64,000 bases of DNA. Source: Terricaulis silvestris. GTDB lineage: Bacteria; Pseudomonadota; Alphaproteobacteria; Caulobacterales; Aquidulcibacteraceae. The notes beneath the pieces were generated by a model, which was given only the letters and a program-made list of their open reading frames with translations, was not told the DNA's origin and ran no database searches. Within the stretch, counting starts at the first letter, position 1, and each line of letters starts with the position of its first letter. The position numbers and the translations under genes were made by a program. This document shows positions 41,027 through 50,512 of the stretch, in pieces. The stretch is taken from the NCBI RefSeq assembly GCF_009792355.1, contig NZ_CP047045.1, positions 558,001 to 622,000 of the forward strand. The letters run 5' to 3'.

Positions 41027-42367
41027 TCACCGCCGGAATTGAGCGGGTCTCAGAGCGTAGCGCTGCAGTTTGTCGTAGAGCGTCTTCCTGGGTATGCGCA
41101 TTTCGTCGAGCACGGCTGCGATGTCGCCGTGGTGGCGCTTCAGAGCATCACGCAGGAGTTCGGCTTCAAACCGCTGCAACCGTTCTGGTAGGGCAAGGGC
41201 GTCGTCGCCGTTCGATTGGGCGTCGCGCTCAAGACCCAGCGCCACGCGCTCTGCGTAGTGCGCAAGCTCTCGGATATTGCCGGGCCAACTCTCTTCGAGG
41301 AGTTTCCGGCGAATGCCGTCATTGATCGTCAAAGCCTCGGCCCCGTGGCGCTGAGCGGCCTGACGCAGGAAATGCGCGAACAGAAGCGGAATGTCCTCGC
41401 GCCGCTCCCGCAAGGGCGGCACCCTCAGGCGGACAACGTTAAGTCGGTAATAGAGATCTTCGCGAAAGACGCCCGCTTTGACAGCTTCAGCGAGATCGAC
41501 CTTCGAAGAGGCCATGATGCGAAGATCAAGCACGCGCGGCTCGCGCGCCCCGATCGGCTGGATCTCGCGTTCTTCGAGAACACGCAGGATTTTGACTTGC
41601 GCGTTCATCGGCATGCTCTCGACTTCGTCGAGAAAGAGCGAGCCATTGTGCGCGCGTTCGATGAAGCCGATGTGATGGCGATGGGCGCCGGCAAACGCGC
41701 CGGCTTCGTGACCGAACAATTCGCTTTCGATCATGGTTTCCGGAAGCGCCCCGCAATTCACGGCGATGAAGGGCGACAGACGCCGCCGCCCGGTATTGTG
41801 CAGCGCGCGCGCCACGGCTTCTTTCCCGACGCCAGTTTCGCCTTCGATCAAGACATCCATGCGGGCGGGCGCGATCTGGGCGATGGTGGCGCGGAGCGCG
41901 GTAATGGCGCGCGATGAGCCGACCAACGGCAATTCGTGCGCGCCTTCAGCGGCGATGGCGACAAGCTGTCGGTTTTCGAGCACGAGGCCGCGTTTTTCCA
42001 GCGCGCGATGGAGGGTCTCGAACAGACGTTCGAACGGAAATGGCTTGGCTACGAAATCGTAGGCGCCTTCGCGCATGGCGGCGACGGCGTCTGCGATGTC
42101 GCCATGGCCCGTGATCATGATCACCGGTAATGTGGGATCGAGTTGCTGTAGGCGCATCAAAATTTGGCGCCCATCAATGCCCGGCATGCGCAAATCCGTC
42201 ACGATGACGCCAGCGAAATCGCCGCCGATCGCCTTCAAGGCCGTTTCGCCGGAAGCGAAGGCGATGGTTTCGAAGCCCTCGAGGTCGAGGCGTTCGACAA
42301 GCGCTGCGCGATAGTCGGCATCATCTTCGATCAGGATGACCGTATTGGGTTTCTCGAAACCGATCAT
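41027..42367 (-). CDS. dctD: NtrC-family response regulator DctD
   Basis: 446 residues: receiver domain (1-120; phospho-acceptor Asp 58 in VIVTDLRMPG, Lys in VAKPF), sigma-54 AAA+ domain (Walker A GETGVGKE at 176-183; the sigma-54 loop reads GAFAGA at 223-228 instead of GAFTGA) and a Fis-type HTH (DIAAVLDEMRIPRKTLYDKL). It should activate dctA with sigma-54 on signal from DctB. Its start overlaps the dctB stop as ATGA (42364-42367). The Thr-to-Ala change in the loop is unusual and may alter sigma-54 contact. Confidence 0.92.
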   Translation of the reverse strand: MIGFEKPNTVILIEDDADYRAALVERLDLEGFETIAFASGETALKAIGGDFAGVIVTDLRMPGIDGRQILMRLQQLDPTLPVIMITGHGDIADAVAAMREGAYDFVAKPFPFERLFETLHRALEKRGLVLENRQLVAIAAEGAHELPLVGSSRAITALRATIAQIAPARMDVLIEGETGVGKEAVARALHNTGRRRLSPFIAVNCGALPETMIESELFGHEAGAFAGAHRHHIGFIERAHNGSLFLDEVESMPMNAQVKILRVLEEREIQPIGAREPRVLDLRIMASSKVDLAEAVKAGVFREDLYYRLNVVRLRVPPLRERREDIPLLFAHFLRQAAQRHGAEALTINDGIRRKLLEESWPGNIRELAHYAERVALGLERDAQSNGDDALALPERLQRFEAELLRDALKRHHGDIAAVLDEMRIPRKTLYDKLQRYALRPAQFRR

Positions 42368-44211
42368 GGCACATTCAGCACGACGGCGAACGTGGCGCCG
42401 TTTTCGGAGGGCAGGAGGTCGAGCTCACCGCCGAACGAGGCGACGATGTCGCGGCAAATGACGAGCCCGAGGCCGAGGCCCGCGGGGCGCGTCGTCGTGA
42501 ACGGTGTGAACAGGCGTTCGCGGATTGAGGGCGAAACGCCTGGCCCATTATCTCTCACCAGCAGTGTGATGCGATCCTCGGCGCGGAACGCCGTGAGCCG
42601 GATCAGCGGCGCGTCGGCGTCTTGAACGGCGTCATGAGCGTTCTGGACAAGGTTGACGATGACCTGTTCAAGGCGGAAGCGATCGGCGACCACGATCATG
42701 TCGCGGGAGACCTCGCGTTCGACACTGACGCTGCCGTCGCGCAAACGGCCCTGCAACAGCAGGAGGGCGCCGTCGATGGCGTCATTTAAACCGACCGGAC
42801 CGAGGCTTGCTTCACTCTTTCGAGCAAACTGACGCAGCTCTTGCGTGATGGCGCCGATCCGCTGCGTGAGGCTCTCGATGCGCGCAATGCTTGCTTTGGC
42901 GTCTTCTGGTTGTCGGCGTTCGAGATAAGCATGCGCTGTTTCGGCGTGGGTTTGAATCGCTGCGACAGGTTGGTTGATCTCGTGTGCAACGCCAGCGGCG
43001 ATCTGGCCGAGTGTCGCGAGCTTGCTCGATTGCACGAGTTCATCGCGAAGCAGCTCGCGCGCGGCCTCGGCGCGCTCGCGCTCTTCGATCTGACGATTGA
43101 GCGCCAAGTTGCTGTCACGCAATTCGTGGGTGCGCTCATCGATGCGGCGTTCGAGTTCGAGACGGGCGTCTTCCTCGGCGCGCGCCCGGTTGGCTGCTTG
43201 CTGATGGCGTCGCAGCAGGATGCCGGCGATGCCCGCGATGATCGTGACGATGAGCACCGCCATCACGCGCGCCGCCGCAACGCCATTGTCGATCGCCGCG
43301 CCTGCGGGCGTGAGGAGATGGAGTGTCCATCCAGGCGCGGCGGTGCCGGTCTGGGTATGCATCCATTGTTGCGCCGGACCTTCGACGGCGACGGTGACGA
43401 GTTGGGGCGCGTTGCGTTGCGGCGGCGCGAACGGCAGCGGCTGCAGTGCTTCGGCGCCGAGGGTTTGGTCGGTCAGCGTGAGGCGGCGGCGTGCTTCGTT
43501 GAGCGGCGCCGTCGTGCGGAAGCGCCAATCGGGTACACTGGTGACAAGGACGACACCGCCTGGATCGACGACGTAAGCGCGCTCGTCGCCTTCGCGCCAT
43601 TCGGCCTCGAGCGTATCGAACTCGACCTTGACGACGACAACGCCGAGCGGACGACCGCCCGCGCTGTCGACGCGCCGCGCGAGATAGAGTCCGGGCCTTC
43701 CGCTCACCGTGCCGAGCGCGAAGAATTCCGCAGCGCCCGTGCGCATGGCGTTCTGGAAATAGGGGCGAAAGCTGTAATTGGCGCCGACGAAGCTGGTGGG
43801 GAGGCGCCAGTTGCTTGCAGCGCGCGTAAGGCCGTCGGCATCGAGTACATAGATGACTGCAGCGCGTGTCCCGGCGGCCAGTCCCTCAAGCTTGTCGTTC
43901 AACTGAGCGACAAGCGCGTGGGAAGGGGCGACGAGCAGATGCGCGACGTCTGGATCGTCGACCAGCACGACCGGCAGCGATTGATGCTTCTCCAGTTCGC
44001 TGCGCAACACCGCTGCGTGTAGCGCTGCGGCCGTCTCTGCTTTGCGCGCTAGGTCGGACTCGAGATCGCGGCGCACGGCTTCGCCGACCGCCCAGCCGGC
44101 GAGCAACGTGGCGGCGATCCCGCACGCCAACAGGATCGCCCAAACGCGGCGTTCGGGCGTCAGTCGAGCCGGCATGAAGCGCGAGAGATCCATGCGAGGA
44201 GTGTGCGACAT
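42364..44211 (-). CDS. dctB: Sensor histidine kinase DctB
   Basis: 615 residues from ATG 44211 (ATG 44193 also possible). N-terminal TM (VWAILLACGIAATLLAGWAV), periplasmic double-PAS sensor with the C4-dicarboxylate kinase pattern YSFRPYFQNAMRTGAAEFFA and SGRPGLYLARRV, second TM (VMAVLIVTIIAGIAGILL), coiled coil, H-box LGQIAAGVAHEINQPVAAIQ, N-box VIVNLVQNAHDA and G-boxes LVRDNGPGVS and GLGLGLVICRDIV. It senses succinate, fumarate or malate and phosphorylates DctD, with which it overlaps by four bases. Divergent from dctA. Confidence 0.92.
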   Translation of the reverse strand: MSHTPRMDLSRFMPARLTPERRVWAILLACGIAATLLAGWAVGEAVRRDLESDLARKAETAAALHAAVLRSELEKHQSLPVVLVDDPDVAHLLVAPSHALVAQLNDKLEGLAAGTRAAVIYVLDADGLTRAASNWRLPTSFVGANYSFRPYFQNAMRTGAAEFFALGTVSGRPGLYLARRVDSAGGRPLGVVVVKVEFDTLEAEWREGDERAYVVDPGGVVLVTSVPDWRFRTTAPLNEARRRLTLTDQTLGAEALQPLPFAPPQRNAPQLVTVAVEGPAQQWMHTQTGTAAPGWTLHLLTPAGAAIDNGVAAARVMAVLIVTIIAGIAGILLRRHQQAANRARAEEDARLELERRIDERTHELRDSNLALNRQIEERERAEAARELLRDELVQSSKLATLGQIAAGVAHEINQPVAAIQTHAETAHAYLERRQPEDAKASIARIESLTQRIGAITQELRQFARKSEASLGPVGLNDAIDGALLLLQGRLRDGSVSVEREVSRDMIVVADRFRLEQVIVNLVQNAHDAVQDADAPLIRLTAFRAEDRITLLVRDNGPGVSPSIRERLFTPFTTTRPAGLGLGLVICRDIVASFGGELDLLPSENGATFAVVLNVP

Positions 44212-44234
44212 TCCGCCCGAACCGCATAGTGGCA

Positions 44235-44252
44235 TGAGCGAAAATCCGCACA
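44235..44252. promoter_or_regulatory. Candidate DctD upstream site
   Basis: TGAGCGAAAATCCGCACA is an imperfect 18-bp palindrome in the dctB-dctA divergent gap. A further TGCGGA follows at 44263. Place and symmetry suggest a DctD-binding site; a matching sigma-54 promoter (GG-N10-GC) was not found. Confidence 0.3.
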
Positions 44253-44401
44253 AACTCTCCGCCTGCGGACCGACAGAACCGACATAATCATTGTTAAATC
44301 AACTATCTAACTGCAGCCGGAGAGAGTGCTTCCGGGTGCGATCAAGGTGCCCTTACCTTGGTCTCATAAGAGCACGGAAAACCGCGCCCGAGGAAACGCG
44401 A

Positions 44402-44418
44402 GCGTCCGAAAAGGACGC
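44402..44418 (+). promoter_or_regulatory. Hairpin just before the dctA ribosome site
   Basis: GCGTCC (44402-44407), loop GAAAA, GGACGC (44413-44418): a perfect 6-bp stem with a stable GNRA-like loop, four bases before GGGGAGGG of the dctA ribosome site. It could influence translation or mRNA stability. Confidence 0.45.
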
Positions 44419-44433
44419 GATGGGGAGGGAAGA

Positions 44434-45789
44434 GTGGGCGCCACTTTGTCCAAAGCTGAGCCTGCGGCGAAGCGCTCGAGCAACGGGCATCTCTACCTGC
44501 AGGTGTTGCTAGCGATCGCGATTGGCGGCGCCATCGGCCATTACTGGCCGAGCGTTGGCGAGAGCCTGAAGCCCTTGGGCGACGGCTTCATCAAACTCGT
44601 CAAGATGGTCATCGCGCCGGTGATTTTTTTGACGATCGTCACGGGCATCGCGGGGATGCGCGATCTCGCCCGCGTCGGACGCGTCGCCGGCAAGGCCTTC
44701 CTCTATTTCCTCGTCTTCTCGACGCTGGCGCTGATCGTCGGCCTCGTCGTCGCCAATGTGGTCCAGCCTGGCAACGGGCTCCACATCGATCCGGCGACCC
44801 TCGATCCCGGCGCGGTCGCGCAATACGCCGAGGCCGCGCACGAAACCACGATCGTCGGTTTTCTGCTCGGCGTCATTCCCGACACGCTGTTCGGCGCCTT
44901 CACCAGCGGCAGCATCCTCCAGGTGCTCCTGGTCTCGGTGCTGTTCGGCAGCGCGCTCGCGCTGATCGGCGATCGGGGCAAGCCGCTAGTGGATTTGCTC
45001 GAAACCGTATCGCAGGCGATGTTCAAGCTTGTCGCAATCGTGATGCGCTTTGCGCCGATTGGGGCGCTCGGCGCCTTCGCCTTCACCATCGGCGCCTTCG
45101 GGCTCGGCGCGGTCGTCAATCTCGCCGCGCTGATTGGAACGTTCTACCTCACGTCCTTCATCTTCGTGATCGGCGTGTTGGGCATCGTCGCCGCGGTGAT
45201 GGGCTTCAACATCTTCAAGCTCATTAATTATCTGCGCGCTGAGCTCCTGCTCGTTCTGGGCACCTCAAGTTCGGAAGCGGCGCTCCCCAGCCTGCTCGAC
45301 AAGCTCGAACGCGCGGGCGCCTCGAAATCCGTCGTCGGTCTGGTGGCGCCAACGGGCTACTCCTTCAATCTCGACGGCACCAACATCTACATGACAATGG
45401 CCACGCTCTTTATCGCGCAGGCGCTCGACATCCATCTGTCGCTCGAAGAACAAATCCTGCTGCTCCTCGTCGCCATGCTGAGCTCGAAGGGCGCGGCCGG
45501 CATCACCGGATCGGGCTTCATCACGCTCGCGGCGACGCTCGCCGTCGTGCCGAGCGTGCCGGTCGCCGGCATGGCGCTCATTCTGGGCATCGATCGCTTC
45601 ATGAGCGAATGCCGCGCACTGACGAACTTCATCGGCAACGCCGTCGCCACACTTGTGGTCGCGCGCTGGGAGAATGCGCTCGATCGCGACGCGTTGCGCC
45701 TTGCGTTGAACGGCGCCCCAAGGCCGCTCGCCGCGGCGGCGGATCCGGAGCGCGGGCCGGGCGACGACCTCGTGCTTGCAGACGATTGA
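44434..45789 (+). CDS. dctA: C4-dicarboxylate/H+ symporter DctA
   Basis: 451 residues from GTG 44434 (GGAGGG upstream). Dicarboxylate/amino acid:cation symporter family: [38 protein letters not shown], hairpin-1 motif [18 protein letters not shown], the NMDGT-type [13 protein letters not shown], and hairpin-2 [20 protein letters not shown]. Imports succinate, fumarate and malate. Expected to be activated by DctBD from the divergent gap. It is followed after 28 bp by a TonB-dependent receptor, an unusual partner for DctA. Confidence 0.95.
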   Translation: MGATLSKAEPAAKRSSNGHLYLQVLLAIAIGGAIGHYWPSVGESLKPLGDGFIKLVKMVIAPVIFLTIVTGIAGMRDLARVGRVAGKAFLYFLVFSTLALIVGLVVANVVQPGNGLHIDPATLDPGAVAQYAEAAHETTIVGFLLGVIPDTLFGAFTSGSILQVLLVSVLFGSALALIGDRGKPLVDLLETVSQAMFKLVAIVMRFAPIGALGAFAFTIGAFGLGAVVNLAALIGTFYLTSFIFVIGVLGIVAAVMGFNIFKLINYLRAELLLVLGTSSSEAALPSLLDKLERAGASKSVVGLVAPTGYSFNLDGTNIYMTMATLFIAQALDIHLSLEEQILLLLVAMLSSKGAAGITGSGFITLAATLAVVPSVPVAGMALILGIDRFMSECRALTNFIGNAVATLVVARWENALDRDALRLALNGAPRPLAAAADPERGPGDDLVLADD

Positions 45790-45817
45790 ACAAGAAAAGA
45801 CGTAAGGGGAGGATACT

Positions 45818-48800
45818 ATGAGCCGGACAAAGACGCCGCTTCTGATCACAACGGCCACCGCGCTCTTTGCGGCGGGCGCGAGCCTCGCGGCTGCGCAGGA
45901 GCCGCCGGCTCAGGCGCCGACTACGGCGGAGGCGGACACTGAAGACCCCATCGTGGTCGTCGGCACGCGCATTCAAGGCGCGAGAACGACCGACGCGCTG
46001 CCGGTCGTGGTCTTGAGCGAAGATCGGATTGCAGCAACGGGCGCGACCAGCGGCGACGATCTGTTGCGTTCAATCCCGCAAATGGGCGATGTGCTGTTCG
46101 AGGCGGCCAATAATCCGCAAACCTCCAATTCCGCACGCGGCGATGTGAACTCGGTCAACCTTCGCTCGCTGGGCGTCGGCAATACGCTGGTGCTTTTGAA
46201 CGGCCGGCGCATGGTCCAGCACCCGACGAGCCAAGGCACGTCCGACACCGGCACTGTGCCGGTGCAAAGCTTCAACTCCAACGCCATCCCGGTGTCTGGT
46301 CTCGATCGCGTCGAAGTGCTGCTCGATGGCGCGGCAGCGCTCTACGGGTCGGACGCCGTTGCGGGCGTCGTCAACACGGTGCTGCGCAACGACTTCGACG
46401 GTTTGGGAGCGAGTGCGCGGTATGGTGGCGCCGAAGGGACGGAGCTTCGCGAGTTCGACGCCGACATCTACGCAGGCCACACCTTCGGCAACGGCTCGAT
46501 CTCGTTCTTTCTAAACTATTCCGATCGCACCGAACTCAACGCCGCCGACCAGGATTTCACGGCGAGCGACGACATGCGCCCCTTCTTTTCGCAATATCCG
46601 GGATACGAAACGTCGAACGTTCCCGATGGTCGCTCGTCGAACGCGCCCTGGGCGCAGCTCGCGGTGCCAGCCACGACCACGGCTTTGCGCCCACGTTCGA
46701 ACGGCGTTGTCGTGACAACTGCGGCCGGCGCCTTTCACGTGCAACCGGAGAGCTTCGGTTGCGTTGGCGCCGATCTGGGTGACCTCTGCCTCGTGAGCGG
46801 CACCGTCGCATTCAGCGGCGTTAATCGCGAGATGCGCTACGACACGCGCCACGAAACGACCGTGCGTCCAGCAGTCGAGCGCTTCAACATGTACTTGACC
46901 GGTGAGTTCGAACTCACGCCCGATCTCACCTTCTTCAGCGAGATCGGCTATTACGAAGCCGAAAGCCGCGCGATGCAGCCGCCCGTGGTGAATCTGAACG
47001 CGATCTGGATTCCGGCCAGCAATTACTGGAATCCGTTCGGGCCGATCACCTTCACAGACGGGTCGGCAAACCCAAATCGCTTGCCCAATTTGACCAACGT
47101 GCCGGCGGCAGGCTTGCCGGTCCGATTGACCAATTATCGCTTCGTCGACACCGGCTTCCAGGAGGTCGTCGTCCACAACTACCAATCTCGCTTGCTGGCC
47201 GGTCTGCGCGGTGAAGTCGGCGGCTTCGACTGGGAATCTGCGCTTTTGTATGCCGAGGCCGAGGCCGAAGACACCTCGCCCAACATCAACATGACTGCGC
47301 TCCAGGCTCAGCTCGCACTGTCGACGCCGGACGCCTACAACCCGTTCAGCGGTGGTTGCGTCGCAACGACGAGTTTCGGCGATTGTTCGCCTTCGTCGCA
47401 AGCTGCCATCGACGCGATCAGCTTCGACCTTCGACGCGTTTCGCGCTCGAGTCTGGCAATGGCCGACCTCCGCTTCTCAAGGAACGATTTATTCAGCCTG
47501 CCGGGCGGCAATATCGGCGTAGCGATCGGCGGCGAAATTCGCGAGGAACGGCAAAGTGACGACCGCGATGCCAATCTCGACGGCACTAACACCTTCGTCG
47601 ACATGGTGACCGGCGAGACCAATCTAAGCAACGTCGCCGCCGTCAGCCCCAATCCGGATACGAAGGGCAGCCGAACCATCACGGCCGCCTATGTTGAATT
47701 TGCAGTACCGATCGTTTCGCCGGACATGAACATCCCGTTGGTCCATGCGCTCGATCTGCAGATCGCTGGACGCGTCGAGGACTATTCGGACTTCGGGTCA
47801 GTCGCCAAACCGAAGTTCGCGCTGGCGTGGGACGTGTTCGACGGCCTTCGCTTCCGCGGCTCTTACTCCGAGGGCTTCCGCGCGCCGAATCTGGAACAGG
47901 TCAACGCCACACAATACTCGCGCCTCGCGACCGGCACGGATTTCTATCGCTGCGAAGCCGATCTGCGCGCCGGTCGTATCGCGACGATGACCGCGTGCAC
48001 GCGAAGCGGCAACAGCTCACTCCTGATCGCCGGCAACCCCGATCTCGATCCGGAAGAGAGCACCAACCAATCGTATGGCATCGTCTTCCAGCCGCGCTTC
48101 ATCCCTGAAGGGCTCGGCGATTTTACCTTCACGATCGACCGTTGGAAGATCGAGCAGGAAGATATCGTCGGTCTCTTGGGAGCGCCGACCGCGCTCGCGC
48201 TCGACTATCTCAACCGCGTCGAGGGCGGATCGAATCCCAATGTCGTGCGCGAAGCGCCGGACGCCGACGATGTCGCCATATTCGCTGGCACGGGTCTCGA
48301 TCCGGTCGGCGAAGTTGTGTCGATCAGCGACCGCTTCATCAATCTGCTGCCGCAGACGGTGGAAGGGATCGATTTTGGCTTCAACTGGGACTTGCGGCGC
48401 ACCCCGTTGGGCAGCTTCAGCGTCGAACTGAATGCATCGCAACTGATCGAGTTCTCGCGCGAGCCTGGGGCGATCGTCGATGGCCTCTACGCCGCTCGCG
48501 ATGCGGGCACGATCGATGCATTGACGCCCTTGCCGGATTCCAGAGAACTCATCGCGCAAAATGGACGCCCTGAGTGGCGCGCGTTTGGCGCCTTGACCTG
48601 GCGAACCGGTCCTTGGCGCGTCGGCCTTTCCGCGAACTATGTAAGCGAGATCGAGCAGCCCGCGCTGTTGAGTTCAACCGGCGAACCATGGGTCGTCGAT
48701 GAACAGCTCATATACAATGCGTACGGGCAGTACGAGTTCGACAACGTCGCGTTGGGCTCTGACGCGCGCGTGCGACTGGGTGTTCGGGATTTGACCGATG

Positions 48801-48892
48801 AAGGCCCGCCGTTGGCGGATGGCGGTTACCTCGGTGCGGTGCACCGTCCCTATGGCCGCTATTGGTATTTCGACGTAAGCACGAAGTTCTAG
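45818..48892 (+). CDS. TonB-dependent outer-membrane receptor
   Basis: 1024 residues. Signal peptide (LLITTATALFAAGASLAAAQ), TonB-box-like DPIVVVGTRI, plug domain (DDLLRSIPQ, LRSLGVGNTLVLLNGRRM, VEVLLDGAAALYGSDAVAGV), then a 22-strand barrel ending GRYWYFDVSTKF with the terminal Phe. It belongs to the large-loop receptors of alpha- and gammaproteobacteria that import organic substrates rather than only siderophores. Strong AGGGGAGG before ATG. The 28-bp gap after dctA and the 30-bp gap before a secreted hydrolase suggest one operon and an organic-acid ester as substrate (inference). Confidence 0.93.
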   Translation: MSRTKTPLLITTATALFAAGASLAAAQEPPAQAPTTAEADTEDPIVVVGTRIQGARTTDALPVVVLSEDRIAATGATSGDDLLRSIPQMGDVLFEAANNPQTSNSARGDVNSVNLRSLGVGNTLVLLNGRRMVQHPTSQGTSDTGTVPVQSFNSNAIPVSGLDRVEVLLDGAAALYGSDAVAGVVNTVLRNDFDGLGASARYGGAEGTELREFDADIYAGHTFGNGSISFFLNYSDRTELNAADQDFTASDDMRPFFSQYPGYETSNVPDGRSSNAPWAQLAVPATTTALRPRSNGVVVTTAAGAFHVQPESFGCVGADLGDLCLVSGTVAFSGVNREMRYDTRHETTVRPAVERFNMYLTGEFELTPDLTFFSEIGYYEAESRAMQPPVVNLNAIWIPASNYWNPFGPITFTDGSANPNRLPNLTNVPAAGLPVRLTNYRFVDTGFQEVVVHNYQSRLLAGLRGEVGGFDWESALLYAEAEAEDTSPNINMTALQAQLALSTPDAYNPFSGGCVATTSFGDCSPSSQAAIDAISFDLRRVSRSSLAMADLRFSRNDLFSLPGGNIGVAIGGEIREERQSDDRDANLDGTNTFVDMVTGETNLSNVAAVSPNPDTKGSRTITAAYVEFAVPIVSPDMNIPLVHALDLQIAGRVEDYSDFGSVAKPKFALAWDVFDGLRFRGSYSEGFRAPNLEQVNATQYSRLATGTDFYRCEADLRAGRIATMTACTRSGNSSLLIAGNPDLDPEESTNQSYGIVFQPRFIPEGLGDFTFTIDRWKIEQEDIVGLLGAPTALALDYLNRVEGGSNPNVVREAPDADDVAIFAGTGLDPVGEVVSISDRFINLLPQTVEGIDFGFNWDLRRTPLGSFSVELNASQLIEFSREPGAIVDGLYAARDAGTIDALTPLPDSRELIAQNGRPEWRAFGALTWRTGPWRVGLSANYVSEIEQPALLSSTGEPWVVDEQLIYNAYGQYEFDNVALGSDARVRLGVRDLTDEGPPLADGGYLGAVHRPYGRYWYFDVSTKF

Positions 48893-48922
48893 CTGAGTGT
48901 GAGCGACTTGGAGCGAGGGCGG

Positions 48923-50236
48923 ATGACGCGTTGGTGGCTGACGGCGCTACTGATTGCGATGTTCGCCCTCGTCAATCTCGCGCCACCTGCTGGCGCGGAG
49001 ATTGGCGAAGGACCGAACGCAGCGACTTGTCCTCGATTTCTGCCGCGGGGCGCGCGGTGCTGGTCAGGCCGATCCGAGTTAGGCGGCTATTATTGGATCG
49101 CCACGCCGGCCGATTGGAATGGCGTCCTTGTGGTCCACGCCCATGGCGGGCCGCGTTCGGGGCAGCCGGCGCCCGACGATCCGCTGGAGGATATGGAGCG
49201 CTTTTCCAGCACGGTGCGTGAGGGCTTCGCCTGGGCAGGCTCGACCTATCGGCGCGGCGGCTATGGCGTGCGCATGGCGGCGGAGGACACGGACGATCTT
49301 CGCCGCATCTTCTGGGAGCGGTTCGGCCGTCCGCAACGCACGCTGCTGCACGGCCAGTCCTGGGGCGGCAACGTGGCGGCGAAAGCCGCCGAACTCTATG
49401 CACGCGATGCCGAGGGCGACACAGTCTGGGACGGCGTCATCATCACCAGCGGCGTGCTGGCCGGCGGCACGCGCGCCTATGAATTCCGCGCCGATTTGCG
49501 TGCGGTTTATCAGTATTACTGCCGCAACCACCCGCGCGCGGACGAACCGCAGTATCCGCTATGGCGCGGTTTGCCTGACGGCTCGACGATGACGCGCGAC
49601 GACCTTGCGGCGCGCGTGCGGGAATGCGCTGGCGTCGGCGCGCGCTCGCGGACCGCGATGCAGCGACGAAATCTTGCAGATATCCTCGCGGTCACCGGCG
49701 TCACGGAGGACGAGCTTGTGCCGCATCTGGCATGGGCGACTTTTGTGTTTCGGGACATGATTGGACGGCGCTTGGACGGGCGCAATCCGTTCGACAATAG
49801 CCAGGTCCATTATGCAGGCGCTCACGACGACGAAGCTCTCAATCGTGGCGTTGAGCGGTTCACGGCTGACCCCGAAGCTTTGGCGCAGCTTGGCTACGAC
49901 GCCGATCTCTCCGGGCTCATCGCTGTTCCGACGATCACCATTCACGCCAAATTCGATCCCACAGCGTTTGTGTCTCACGAAGCCGCCTATCGTGACGCGG
50001 TCGCGCGTGCGGGCCGTTCGCATCTGTTGCTGCAGATGTTCACCAACGAACGCGAACACTCGCGATTGAGCAGCGCGGAATATGTGAGCGGTCTGACCGC
50101 GCTCATGCGCTGGCTCGACCAAGGCCAACGCCCGACGCAAGTGGAAGTAGCGGAACTCTGCGCAAGCGCCGCGCGGCGCCACCGGGTGCGCTGCTACTTC
50201 GATCTCGGCTTCACGCCGCCCGCCTTACGACGATAG
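48923..50236 (+). CDS. Secreted alpha/beta hydrolase
   Basis: 437 residues from ATG 48923 (GTG 48899 also possible). Signal peptide WWLTALLIAMFALVNLAPPA. Alpha/beta fold: VLVVHAHGGPRSG, nucleophile elbow LLHGQSWGGNVAAK, acid near IHAKFDPTAFVSHEA, His in NEREHSRLSS. Two C-terminal cysteines (CASAARRHRVRCYFDLG) may form a disulfide, fitting export. Esterase or peptidase activity is likely but the substrate is not known. It is the last gene after dctA and the receptor. Confidence 0.88.
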   Translation: MTRWWLTALLIAMFALVNLAPPAGAEIGEGPNAATCPRFLPRGARCWSGRSELGGYYWIATPADWNGVLVVHAHGGPRSGQPAPDDPLEDMERFSSTVREGFAWAGSTYRRGGYGVRMAAEDTDDLRRIFWERFGRPQRTLLHGQSWGGNVAAKAAELYARDAEGDTVWDGVIITSGVLAGGTRAYEFRADLRAVYQYYCRNHPRADEPQYPLWRGLPDGSTMTRDDLAARVRECAGVGARSRTAMQRRNLADILAVTGVTEDELVPHLAWATFVFRDMIGRRLDGRNPFDNSQVHYAGAHDDEALNRGVERFTADPEALAQLGYDADLSGLIAVPTITIHAKFDPTAFVSHEAAYRDAVARAGRSHLLLQMFTNEREHSRLSSAEYVSGLTALMRWLDQGQRPTQVEVAELCASAARRHRVRCYFDLGFTPPALRR

Positions 50237-50441
50237 CTCCGCTTGCGGCGATGAAGTTGGCGTCAGGCGCGCTGAATGCGGCGGACAGTCAAAACATTGA
50301 TAAGTAGTCGCGAGAGCCGAGCGGCCGGGACCCGCCGCCATCGGTAAGCATCAGAAAAATGGAGAGAAATAGAGAAATGGCCATCGGCCATCGCGTGGAG
50401 CCTCGCAATCAGGAGGTCCGTTATCGCGCATGCAGTTGCGG

Positions 50442-50447
50442 TATAAT
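50442..50447 (+). promoter_or_regulatory. -10 element of the TonB receptor promoter
   Basis: TATAAT, a perfect sigma-70 -10 hexamer in an AT-rich stretch (GCGGTATAATAAAACAG), 66 bases before the receptor start. No good -35 hexamer is evident, so activation may be needed. Confidence 0.5.
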
Positions 50448-50512
50448 AAAACAGTGATAAATAACTTTCCTGGGCGCGAACCCATAAAAACAGGCCGCAT
50501 CGGGGAGGGAAT

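Noticed and set aside
44253-44433. A sigma-54 promoter (TGGC-N8-TTGC type) before dctA
   Set aside because: Looked for because of DctD, but no convincing GG-N10-GC element was found on reading; not annotated.
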